DNA of 64,000 bases from Gemmatimonadota bacterium (GCA_029262195.1 JAJCZX010000021.1:1-64000); one strand, 5' to 3'. Positions 1 through 7,949 are shown, counted from the first letter of the stretch. Notes: generated by a model not told the origin, from the letters alone. Numbers and translations: made by a program.

Positions 1-112
1 GCGTGCGAGCTGGACGAGTAACGGTCCGGGCGGCTCAGCGTCGTCGCGCTCGTAATAAGCAACCATCGATTGGAGAGCCCCACGAGCTCACGACTGCCGT
101 GCGGTATTAGCG
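1..112 (-). pseudogene. XRE-family HTH regulator fragment (X0), runs off left edge, frameshifted
   Basis: Minus strand reads ELVGLSNR then, after a 1-nt frame change, MVAYYERDDAEPPGPLLVQLAR; matches the X2 copy (GVSNRVIAYYEADDAQPPGAMLVDLAK). Confidence 0.7.
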
Positions 113-362
113 AAACGCGCCCCACTCCCCCCTAAAAGTGCGCGTCGGCGATTTTTAGTACAAATTACGATCAAAATTCATGGGAGGTGAGCGGCTAAAG
201 AAAAGAACCGCAATAGATTACAAGGTCGGGGTCGTAGCCTTAAGCGTCAATCAGGACAATAACCCAAGAAGACCCGATAGGGATTGCGGGAGGCATCAAT
301 CTTTATCAGTATGTAGGGAATAACCCGGCTAGTTTTACGGATCCGTTTGGGCTGTGTCCGCC
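111..362 (+). repeat. RHS-core junction repeat copy R1 (lacks the 79-bp insert)
   Basis: cgaaacgcgccccactccccc...gatttttagtac...gatcaaaattca...[28 protein letters not shown]; near-identical to blocks at 1386 and 3065. Confidence 0.9.
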
Positions 363-747
363 GATTCAATCTTGTTTGCGACTTGCGGCTGCTGGTGGGC
401 GTGGTGGGGTGGCGATCGGTGGCCTAACCGGATCTCTCCCCGGAGCGGTGATTGGGGGGGTAATCGGCGCGAGTCTCGGAGTCGCGGGTGGTATCATTCT
501 CGGCGACATTGTCGGCAACTTGGTGTTTAACGGAAATACATCAGATGATGCTGAGTCTCCCCAAGACAAACGTCTCTCCCCTGGCGAAATAGGACAGCTT
601 GAAGAAGCTGGTTATGACGTTCATGACTTAAAACCGAATTCGAAATACGATCTTTTCAAAGATCGCGATGGCAACATATCAGTGAAACCCAAGGACGGTT
701 CAGGACCCGGGGATCCGACTGGGATCAACTTGGGCGAACTTCAATGA
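271..747 (+). CDS. Orphan RHS C-terminal tip cassette 1: RHS core end + glycine-rich pre-toxin region + toxin domain resembling polymorphic toxin type 33
   Basis: In-frame [28 protein letters not shown] precedes ORF 376..747; C-term [53 protein letters not shown]. In-frame TAA at 241 and no obvious start, so 5'-truncated. Confidence 0.8.
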   Translation, partial: DPIGIAGGINLYQYVGNNPASFTDPFGLCPPIQSCLRLAAAGGRGGVAIGGLTGSLPGAVIGGVIGASLGVAGGIILGDIVGNLVFNGNTSDDAESPQDKRLSPGEIGQLEEAGYDVHDLKPNSKYDLFKDRDGNISVKPKDGSGPGDPTGINLGELQ

Positions 748-763
748 CTAGGGGATATTCCAA

Positions 764-1168
764 ATGTCGAAAGATGTAACAACCTACTTCAGGCTCATTG
801 GAGATGCCCTCGACGTTGATCAGGTATCTCGAGTTCTCGGGCGTGCGCCAACGGCGACATGGACAAAAGGGGAGTTAGTGCAAGGCAGCCTTCTCGCACG
901 TCGAAGCAATGCATGGATATTGACAGTGAAGAGAGCTGGTGATCAGTGTGATGTTGGGGCTCACATCAACGAACTTCTCGATATTGTCAATCCGCTGACA
1001 AAGCGTATTGGTGATCTCATGAGGGAAAACGATTTCGTTTCTGAAATCGGTTGTACTCTTTACGTCTCGGATCAGATGCCCGCGATTAATTTTGAGCCTG
1101 GTCTGGTCGCACAGCTCGCGGCTTTGGGTGCGACAGTCGATGTGGATATTGTACAGATTGCAGATTGA
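764..1168 (+). CDS. DUF4279-like immunity protein for cassette 1
   Basis: TYFRLIGDALDVDQVSRVLGRAPTATWTKG...W.L...LL...L..ALGATVDVDI pattern of DUF4279; directly downstream of toxin tip; AGGGG upstream of ATG. Confidence 0.75.
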   Translation: MSKDVTTYFRLIGDALDVDQVSRVLGRAPTATWTKGELVQGSLLARRSNAWILTVKRAGDQCDVGAHINELLDIVNPLTKRIGDLMRENDFVSEIGCTLYVSDQMPAINFEPGLVAQLAALGATVDVDIVQIAD

Positions 1169-1232
1169 AAATGTGAGTGTTCATTCTCGAATTGACACTT
1201 GCTGCTGCTAAACGTAACTAGGTGAGTTGGTT

Positions 1233-1385
1233 TTAAGCGAACCCTCGTGCGGTCACCAGCGCGTCAACGAATTTGAGCACGGCCCGTTGATCCGCTGCTG
1301 GTAGAGTATCGATTTGCTGCAGTCGTTTGAGGAGCCTCGCTGATTTTGGCGAGGCTCTTTGTTGCGCCAGTTTTCGTAGCCTTCC
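1233..1385 (-). pseudogene. XRE regulator C-terminal fragment (X1)
   Basis: Minus strand reads RASPKSARLLKRLQQIDTLPAADQRAVLKFVDALVTARGFA*; HTH part missing, fused to repeat R2. Confidence 0.75.
1332..1360 (+). terminator. Weak intrinsic terminator-like hairpin within X1
   Basis: gagcctcgc-tgattttg-gcgaggctc followed by tttgtt. Confidence 0.4.
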
Positions 1386-1699
1386 GCCCCACTCCCCCCT
1401 AAAAGTGCGCGTCGGCGATTTTTAGTGCAGATTACGATCAAAATTCAGGAGAGGTGAGCGGCTAAAGAAAAGAATTGCAATAGATTACAGAGTCGGGGTC
1501 GTAGCCTGAAGCGTCAATCAGGACAATTACCCAAGATCGCGCTGGCGTTAGCCAAGCGACTCGGCACAGCGCGAAAAAGACCGCGTAAGCGGTTTTCTGA
1601 GCGCTGCTGCCGGAAGACCCGATTGGGATTGCGGGGGGCATCAATCTTTATCAGTATGCTAACAACAATCCTGCGAGTTTTACGGATCCGTTTGGGCTG
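1386..1699 (+). repeat. RHS-core junction repeat copy R2 (with 79-bp insert 1536-1614)
   Basis: Same block as R1/R3; carries a 79-bp insert between ..acccaag and agacccgatt. Confidence 0.9.
1567..1606. repeat. Imperfect hairpin in 79-bp insert (R2)
   Basis: cagcgc-gaaaaaga-ccgc-gtaa-gcgg-ttttctga-gcgctg. Confidence 0.7.
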
Positions 1700-2134
1700 A
1701 TGCCGGGAGGGTGCCCGCCGGATTGCCCCCCCGGGACCTTTACCGCTCTTGGAGCGATGGCGGGGGCCTTGTTGGGTGGGTTTGGTGGCGGCGGTGGTGG
1801 ACTCCTTCTTAGCGCCGGCAGTGGTGGTGCTGGATTACCCAGTGTTCCGGTCTTCTCCGTCGCTGGCGCGACAGCCGGTGCGGAGATTGGTGGAGGCCTC
1901 GGATTGGCGGTTGATGCAGGGGTAATGGCATTGAAGGGTGAATCCGCGGAACTAGGCGCGGCCATTAGTCAAGTTATGGGTGCAGCCGCCAATACCGTGG
2001 TGAACCGTCGTGAATTTGGACGCTATTGTGAAGACTGCAAAGAACGAGGCGATACCGGCTCAAAAAATAGTAAGGGAGACTTTACCTTCTCGGAGTTAAT
2101 TACCAGGGCCAAGGAATTTTTCGGTATCCAATGA
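1616..2134 (+). CDS. Orphan RHS tip cassette 2: RHS core end + glycine-rich region + unassigned toxin tip
   Basis: [28 protein letters not shown] in frame with ORF 1700..2134; C-term NRREFGRYCEDCKERGDTGSKNSKGDFTFSELITRAKEFFGIQ. In-frame TGA at 1598 within the insert. Confidence 0.75.
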   Translation, partial: DPIGIAGGINLYQYANNNPASFTDPFGLMPGGCPPDCPPGTFTALGAMAGALLGGFGGGGGGLLLSAGSGGAGLPSVPVFSVAGATAGAEIGGGLGLAVDAGVMALKGESAELGAAISQVMGAAANTVVNRREFGRYCEDCKERGDTGSKNSKGDFTFSELITRAKEFFGIQ

Positions 2135-2172
2135 GGGATGGTGTCAACAATTCAAAGGGTGTAAAGGCAAGT

Positions 2173-2679
2173 ATGAGCAACCAGCTCAAAGTTTTCGCGG
2201 CCAGGGAGTTTCGAGACGATGATCGCGTGCAGTTTAACTCGGCGATCGAAGGATTGATTGGACAGCGATGTGTCCTATGCCAAAAGGGCTACCGCAGGAT
2301 GGTCAGCTTACATTTTGGACGCCTTGTGGAGAGATTGGACCCACCTCCGGGCGCGGTCGGCCAAAAACACGGCACATGGGTTATTGACTTGTGGGACTGT
2401 GACGCCCTGTTGAAGATGCGTGATGGTCAAGTTGACAGCCGCATCGAGTCGGAGCAATCGTTTCATGAGAAGGTTAGTATTCTAACGGACGATGAGATAA
2501 CTGGTATTAAGGTGCAGATGGACCTGTCACTTTCAATCCAATTCGGGACGGGTACGTTGTTGGAATTGCTTGTCGATCCGGACGGGCGCGCCGATTCTGA
2601 GCAGTGGGCGATCGAGCTGCCGCGGCGCCGAGCGATTAGCGCATATGGTGAACGATATTGGTCAGTACAACAGAAGTGA
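2173..2679 (+). CDS. Putative immunity protein for cassette 2 (unknown family)
   Basis: Position immediately after the tip; ORF 2131..2679, ATG at 2173 (MSNQLKVFAAREFRDDDR...). C-term RRRAISAYGERYWSVQQK is duplicated as a remnant at 5078-5129. Confidence 0.65.
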   Translation: MSNQLKVFAAREFRDDDRVQFNSAIEGLIGQRCVLCQKGYRRMVSLHFGRLVERLDPPPGAVGQKHGTWVIDLWDCDALLKMRDGQVDSRIESEQSFHEKVSILTDDEITGIKVQMDLSLSIQFGTGTLLELLVDPDGRADSEQWAIELPRRRAISAYGERYWSVQQK

Positions 2680-2699
2680 CGGTACGGCAAGGGGAACCT

Positions 2700-3060
2700 T
2701 TAAGCGGACCGTCTTCGTGCGGTTACGAGTGCGTCAACGAATTTTAGCACCGCGCGTTGATCCGCTGCAGGTAGCGTCTCGACCTTCCGCAGTCGCTTGA
2801 GCAGTCGAGCGGCCTTGGGCGTGGTCTTTTTTTGACCGGTTTGAGTCCGAGTAACTCGTCACTGGAGACTCGGAGTTTCTTAGCGAGGTCGACGAGCATG
2901 GCCCCCGGTGGCTGTGCATCGTCGGCTTCGTAGTAGGCAATGACGCGATTGGAAACGCCGACGGCGTCACCCAGCTCTTCCTGAGTCATGCCCTGTGCCA
3001 GCCTGATGGTGCGGAGGGGTTTTCCGAAGACCTCGCACGTCCGAAAAACTATACCCGCCC
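2700..3060 (-). pseudogene. Nearly full-length XRE-family HTH regulator (X2), frameshifted in a poly-A tract
   Basis: FGKPLRTIRLAQGMTQEELGDAVGVSNRVIAYYEADDAQPPGAMLVDLAKKLRVSSDELLGLKPVKK, then frame change at A7 to KTTPKAARLLKRLRKVETLPAADQRAVLKFVDALVTARRRSA*. Confidence 0.75.
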
Positions 3061-3064
3061 CACT

Positions 3065-3385
3065 CGAAACGCGCCCCACTCCCCCCAAAAGTGCGCGTCG
3101 GCGGTTTTTAGTACAGATTACGATCAAAATTCAACAGAGGTGGCGGCTAAAGAAAAGAATTGTAATAGACCGACCGAGTTGGGGTCGTAGCCTGAAGCGT
3201 CAAACAGGACAATAACCCAAGATCGCGCTGGCGTTAGCCAAGCGGCTCGGCACAGCGCGAAAAAGACCGCATAAGCGGTTTTCTAAGCGCTGCTGCCGGA
3301 AGACCCGATTGGCATTGCGGGTGGGATCAATCTTTATCAGTATGTAGGGAATAACCCGGCGAGCTTTACTGATCCGTTTGGGCTG
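3065..3385 (+). repeat. RHS-core junction repeat copy R3 (with 79-bp insert 3222-3300)
   Basis: Same block as R1/R2; hairpin at 3253-3292. Confidence 0.9.
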
Positions 3386-3802
3386 TGTCCACCAATTCAA
3401 TCCTGCATGCGGCTTGCGGCTGCTGGTGGGCGTGGTGGGGTGGCGATCGGTGGCCTAACCGGTTCTCTCCCCGGAGCGGTCATTGGGGGGGTAATCGGCG
3501 CGAGTCTCGGAGTCGCGGGCGGTATCCTTCTCGGAGATTTTGTTGGCAACCTACTTTTCAACGAGAATGCCGATGCACCTGCGGAAGGATTCGATGGTGA
3601 TCAAGATGCCGCTATACAACTGGCCAAGGATGCCAAACGCCAAGGAGGATTGTCGCCTGACGAGGCTGAAGCTCTGGTGGAAATTGGCAAGGAAGTCGGT
3701 TTGCCTGCCCGCGGGCCGGAGTCCCATCCCGGTCGTAAATTCGGGAGTCAGCCCCATATACACGTTGGCCCTATCAACCACATCCCAGTGATTACACCAT
3801 GA
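3302..3802 (+). CDS. Orphan RHS tip cassette 3: RHS core end + pre-toxin region + toxin domain resembling polymorphic toxin type 37
   Basis: In-frame RHS core end; C-term DAKRQGGLSPDEAEALVEIGKEVGLPARGPESHPGRKFGSQPHIHVGPINHIPV. In-frame TAA at 3284. Confidence 0.8.
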   Translation, partial: DPIGIAGGINLYQYVGNNPASFTDPFGLCPPIQSCMRLAAAGGRGGVAIGGLTGSLPGAVIGGVIGASLGVAGGILLGDFVGNLLFNENADAPAEGFDGDQDAAIQLAKDAKRQGGLSPDEAEALVEIGKEVGLPARGPESHPGRKFGSQPHIHVGPINHIPVITP

Positions 3803-4278
3803 CAGTTGCGCGGCGGACATTTCGGTGCGAGCCCCGGGGTAAGCTTTACGGTCAACTACTTGACTATGCGATCGGACAATTTTACACAGGGCTTATCGTC
3901 GTTCGCAGGTCGGAAATGATCAACGAATCCGCGAAGGCTGTCCTGCGAAGTTTGGACCCGTACACGACCAAAGATGAAATTGTTTCAGAATGGCCAGGAA
4001 CCATACTACATTCGGATACCGCAAGACTAAAGCAGTTTGCTTTGGAAGCAGAGTCTGTAGCGGTATTGAAGAGGGCGGCAGTAGGCTTATATGATTGGCA
4101 ACATCCGGGACTGCCGGAAGATCTTTGTCTAATGCGGCCCGACGGTGGACCCTGGCTTGTATCCATCGCTCACGAAGGGGATGGTTATTTGGATGCTGGA
4201 TCCCGAGAACTGGACCACCTGTCTCGGATCATCCCAGGACTTGATGAGATTTTGGAGCCAATTGATACCATTCGTTGA
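3799..4278 (+). CDS. Putative immunity protein for cassette 3
   Basis: ATGA overlap with toxin tip; WPGT...SWLVSIAHEGDGYL-type small soluble protein. Confidence 0.65.
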   Translation: MTVARRTFRCEPRGKLYGQLLDYAIGQFYTGLIVVRRSEMINESAKAVLRSLDPYTTKDEIVSEWPGTILHSDTARLKQFALEAESVAVLKRAAVGLYDWQHPGLPEDLCLMRPDGGPWLVSIAHEGDGYLDAGSRELDHLSRIIPGLDEILEPIDTIR

Positions 4279-4289
4279 GCGGAGTTTGG

Positions 4290-4470
4290 TTACGCTGATC
4301 TTCTTCGAGCGGTAACTAGCGCGTCAACGAATTTAAGCACGGCGCGCTGGTCTGCCGCTGGAAGGGTATCGATTTGCTGTAGTCGTTTGAGAGCCTCGCT
4401 GATTTTGGCGAGACTCTTTTTTTTACGGGCTTCAAACCGAGCAACTCATCGGCGCTGCGCCAGGCTAATC
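4290..4470 (-). pseudogene. XRE regulator C-terminal fragment (X3), frameshifted
   Basis: Minus strand LLGLKPVKKRVSPKSARL then frame change to KRLQQIDTLPAADQ-type tail ending TARRRSA*. Confidence 0.7.
4391..4424 (+). terminator. Intrinsic terminator within X3
   Basis: gagcctcgc-tgattttg-gcgagactc (one mismatch) followed by T8. Confidence 0.6.
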
Positions 4471-4617
4471 CACTTTCGAAGATCCAGTGCATCTGATTTA
4501 CTGCGGCAATTTGAGGCGCACAAATCTCATGGAAGTTCGGGGTCCCCTCGCCGCTCGAAACTCCATAGATTAAAATAGTAGTCGTCGTTGTCAACTCAAC
4601 CCAAAGGGATGACTGGA

Positions 4618-4824
4618 ATGTCGGAAATCGTATTTGTAGTTGAAGAGGCCGCTGAAGGAGGTTACATCGCCAGGTCGATCGGTCCGTCCATTGTTACCGA
4701 AGCCGATGGGATCGACGAATTACGCGAGTTGGTTCGTGATTCAGTCCGTTGCCATTTTGACGAAGAGGACCAGCCAACAATGATTCGCCTCCATTTCGTG
4801 CACGACGAAGTCATTGCAGCTTGA
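4618..4824 (+). CDS. hicB: HicB-family antitoxin
   Basis: MSEIVFVVEEAAEGGYIARSIGPSIVTEADGIDELRELVRDSVRCHF; followed by overlapping HicA. Confidence 0.75.
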   Translation: MSEIVFVVEEAAEGGYIARSIGPSIVTEADGIDELRELVRDSVRCHFDEEDQPTMIRLHFVHDEVIAA

Positions 4825-5063
4825 AGCTTCCGCGTGATCTCTCCGGGAGAGATCTGGTCAAACTGCTGGGAACCTATGGTTATGAAGTGACCCGGCAGAC
4901 GGGCAGCCACATTCGAGTCACCACCCACGAGGGCGGGAAACACAACCTCACCATTCCGTCTCACAAGTCTCTCAGGGTCGGGACTCTCGCGGCCATCCTC
5001 AACGAAGTTGCGCAGCACTTCGGCACGGATCGTCATGAGATTGCAACTCGCCTTTTCGACTAA
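4821..5063 (+). CDS. hicA: HicA-family toxin (mRNA interferase)
   Basis: MKLPRDLSGRDLVKLLGTYGYEVTRQTGSHIRVTTHEGGKHNLTIPSHKSLRVGTLAAILNEVA; HicA dsRBD-like fold with catalytic His (GSH). Confidence 0.85.
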   Translation: MKLPRDLSGRDLVKLLGTYGYEVTRQTGSHIRVTTHEGGKHNLTIPSHKSLRVGTLAAILNEVAQHFGTDRHEIATRLFD

Positions 5064-5077
5064 TCCCACCTCGGCCA

Positions 5078-5129
5078 CCGTGCGATTAGCGCATATGGTG
5101 AACGATATTGGTCTGTGCAACCGAATTGA
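5078..5129 (+). pseudogene. Remnant 3' end of a cassette-2-type immunity gene
   Basis: HRAISAYGERYWSVQPN* duplicates the C-term of the 2173..2679 protein (RAISAYGERYWSVQQK*). Confidence 0.75.
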
Positions 5130-5154
5130 CGGGTATTGCCCGCAAGGGGAACCT

Positions 5155-5320
5155 TTATGCTGACCGTCTTCGTGCGGTAACGAGTGCGTCAACAAACTTA
5201 AGCACTGCACGCTGATCGGCCGGTGGTAGGGAGTCGATTTGCTGTAGTCGTTTTAAGAGCCTCGCTGATTTTGGCGAGGCTCTTTTTTTTACGGGCTTCA
5301 ATCCGAGCAACTCATCCGCA
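5155..5320 (-). pseudogene. XRE regulator C-terminal fragment (X4)
   Basis: Minus strand LKPVKKRASPKSARLLKRLQQIDSLPPADQRAVLKFVDALVTARRRSA*. Confidence 0.7.
5257..5290 (+). terminator. Intrinsic terminator within X4
   Basis: Perfect gagcctcgc-tgattttg-gcgaggctc followed by T8. Confidence 0.65.
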
Positions 5321-5686
5321 CGTGATTTGGTTGTTCGCCGCTGGGGTCGTGATCTGCTGGCACATCATGGTCATCGAGAGGTGAAATTTGGGGAGTGGGA
5401 GAGCCTTGAATCGGCGCGCGCCGTTGATATCATTTGTGGCGAAAATGCTGAGTTGAGATTGGTCCCCTCCGGGGAATCGCGGCTCCCATCGGCACAGCTG
5501 ATCCGATTGACTAAGCCGAGAAGGCGAAGCGTTGGCAACGTCGGGGGGAGCGATTCTCGCTTCTCTGTTCTCAGCCGGAGCGGAAGGCCTTAGCGAGCTT
5601 TCGTATATCTATACTACTGACAGGAATTTTTCGAACTGCCTAGGTTTGTAACATGGTGTTGGCACCGGAGGTCTCTTGGATTCGTA

Positions 5687-5992
5687 TTGGTTTGCTTCTG
5701 GTTGGGGCGTCCGTCGTTACTAGAGTCTTATGGCGGGGGTAACCTTGGGTCTGGCGACGCACCCTCACGTTCAGGAATTGAGCTAAGGGACCTTCGGCGC
5801 AGGCATGCCAATGGGCTGCTTCGTTCGCTACTGGTAATCTGTGGAGTTGCGGTCGGGGTGGCTTTTTTCAAGCCCCCTTTTTGGTTAATTGAGCTCTTGG
5901 GCTTTGGCGCCTTGGTCTACACTGTTGCCTCCTTCTATTCCATTGATTCCAAAATACGGACGAAAGAGAAAGAGGCTTCGTCGGCGGATTGA
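5687..5992 (+). CDS. Small putative membrane protein
   Basis: ORF with two hydrophobic stretches (LLVICGVAVGVAFF, WLIELLGFGALVYTVASFY). Confidence 0.35.
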   Translation: MVCFWLGRPSLLESYGGGNLGSGDAPSRSGIELRDLRRRHANGLLRSLLVICGVAVGVAFFKPPFWLIELLGFGALVYTVASFYSIDSKIRTKEKEASSAD

Positions 5993-6028
5993 AGCCCTCG
6001 GGGCTTGGTTATTGTTTGACACGATGAT

Positions 6029-6066
6029 CTAGTGGACTGTAACATTTGATTGTTACAGTCCACTAG
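6029..6066. repeat. Perfect 16-bp-arm inverted repeat over the ispH stop codon
   Basis: ctagtggactgtaaca-tttgat-tgttacagtccactag. Confidence 0.9.
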
Positions 6067-7286
6067 TCGGCGTTTGCCACAGCCACATAGGCTTCCGGCA
6101 GGTCAATTCCTCTAATCGCCATAACCCGCTCGATGGCGTCCCCGATCTTATTATTGGGAGTTGAAGCCCCTGCAGTTACCCCGATAACATTGAAATCGTC
6201 GGTCCAGGGCTCCTCAACAATGTCCGCATCCGCCTTACCAAGAAGTTTGTGGCTTATCATACCCGATTCAACATCAATACATGTCGAGTCTTTGATGTGA
6301 AAGGTCTTCACTTTTTCAGCACAAATCGTGGCAAGATTATTCGTGTTACTTGAGTTGTAGCCCCCGATAACAACCATGGCGTCCAGGGGTTCCGCAATCA
6401 GGTCGATTACCGCGTCCTGCCGCTCTTGAGTGGCCGAGCAAATCGTGTCAAAGGTTTTGAAATGATCGGCAATCGAATCTTCTCCGTAACGGGCAACTAT
6501 TGCTCTGCGAAACCGCGCCGCGATTTCAAGGGACTCGTTTGACAACATCGTGGTCTGATTGGCAATTCCAATCCTCTCCAGTTTCGCATCCGATATGAAG
6601 CCAGGTGACACCGCATTTGAAAAGCGTTCGGCCAGGGCAACTCCATCGCCTCTCTTTTCGATAAATTCGCAAACCAGCTCTGCCTCGTCCATATCACGAA
6701 CGATTATGTAACTGCCACCTTCAAACTTCTCTACCTGACTAACCGTGGCCTTGGTTTCTTCATGATAATATTTACCGTGCACCACAGACGTGAATCCGTT
6801 CTTGGCGTATTGTTGAACACGTTTCCAAACGTTTAAAACCGACCCACACGTCGTGTCGACCACTACGCAACCGATATCCTCAAGGCGCTTGAAGTCGGCC
6901 ACGGAAACGCCGAAAGCCGGGAGAATGACCGCGTCATCACTATTGACCATCGAGAAATCAAAGGCACCATCGTCCGATGCCATGATCACTTCGATACCCA
7001 TCTCCATCATCTTGTTATTGACGTGCGGGTTGTGAATAATTTCGCCAACAAGGAAAAGCCTTTTCTCGGGAAATTTGCGCCGCGTTTCATAGGCGTATTC
7101 CACTGCTCGGTCCACGCCATAACAAAAACCAAACTCCTTGGCTAACCGAAAGGTCAACGGCCCGGCGGTCATCGTGCTGTCTGTTTCGCGGATGCGTTCA
7201 ACGAGGTCGCTGTGGTACTCCGTTACCAGAGTACCAGCAATCTCTTTTTTTAATCCGAACCCGCGCCTGAAATACTGGTCAGTCAT
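6063..7286 (-). CDS. ispH: 4-hydroxy-3-methylbut-2-enyl diphosphate reductase
   Basis: FGFCYGVDRAVEYAYET, GEIIHNPHVN, DTTCGSV, TICSATQERQDAV, ASTPNNKIG motifs. Confidence 0.95.
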   Translation of the reverse strand: MTDQYFRRGFGLKKEIAGTLVTEYHSDLVERIRETDSTMTAGPLTFRLAKEFGFCYGVDRAVEYAYETRRKFPEKRLFLVGEIIHNPHVNNKMMEMGIEVIMASDDGAFDFSMVNSDDAVILPAFGVSVADFKRLEDIGCVVVDTTCGSVLNVWKRVQQYAKNGFTSVVHGKYYHEETKATVSQVEKFEGGSYIIVRDMDEAELVCEFIEKRGDGVALAERFSNAVSPGFISDAKLERIGIANQTTMLSNESLEIAARFRRAIVARYGEDSIADHFKTFDTICSATQERQDAVIDLIAEPLDAMVVIGGYNSSNTNNLATICAEKVKTFHIKDSTCIDVESGMISHKLLGKADADIVEEPWTDDFNVIGVTAGASTPNNKIGDAIERVMAIRGIDLPEAYVAVANAD

Positions 7287-7324
7287 GAGCGGACACCTTC
7301 TTCAATTCGAGGCCGTGGAAATCA

Positions 7325-7939
7325 TCAATTAATTGCGGCAGCGGGGAGACACTCTTCCGCCGTTCTCTGATGAATTTCGATGTCGGAAAAAGATCCAGCG
7401 AGTTGAACGTATTCTTCAGTTATGATCTGCCGTACGGTGATCTGAAAACGACCGCTTAACGTCTCCGAAAAATCTGTGACCTCGGCAAAACCCTGAAGGC
7501 CCTGGTACGCCGACCCCGCATCTCCAGACACCCGTTCCACTCCGATAGCAGAAGCCGGAGGCACAGGGAAACCTCTATCCACGTGGGCCAGAGGATAAAC
7601 GACTTCTCGGTCAGACTCTGGAAGCTGCATCAAAAGGATGTAACCCCAGGAGTCGTCTCCACCGCCCGCGCTGAGGATAAGCATTGACGGAGTTGTGCAC
7701 ACGCTGGCTGTGGCCGCGATTGATCGCGACAAATCGGTGTCGCCGGCGCTGACGACCTGAAGCATTCCGGAACGGGCGGCAGGATAGCCAGGCATCGTCG
7801 GCAATTCTGACGAATCCACAAAGGTGACGAAATCCGGCACAACCGATTCCGTTGAATCCGCGGGCGTGGAGGCAACGTCGGCGTCGGATTGACCGGTGCA
7901 GGCAGCTGCAGCCACAACCAGAATAGTTATTCGCTTCAC
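7325..7939 (-). CDS. Hypothetical lipoprotein
   Basis: N-term MKRITILVVAAAACTG lipobox. Confidence 0.55.
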   Translation of the reverse strand: MKRITILVVAAAACTGQSDADVASTPADSTESVVPDFVTFVDSSELPTMPGYPAARSGMLQVVSAGDTDLSRSIAATASVCTTPSMLILSAGGGDDSWGYILLMQLPESDREVVYPLAHVDRGFPVPPASAIGVERVSGDAGSAYQGLQGFAEVTDFSETLSGRFQITVRQIITEEYVQLAGSFSDIEIHQRTAEECLPAAAIN

Positions 7940-7949
7940 TGAAAACTCC

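Noticed and set aside
1-5600. Integron or diversity-generating retroelement as an explanation of the array
   Set aside because: No integrase, reverse transcriptase or adenine-biased variable repeat seen in the window; repeats coincide with RHS core and XRE coding sequence.
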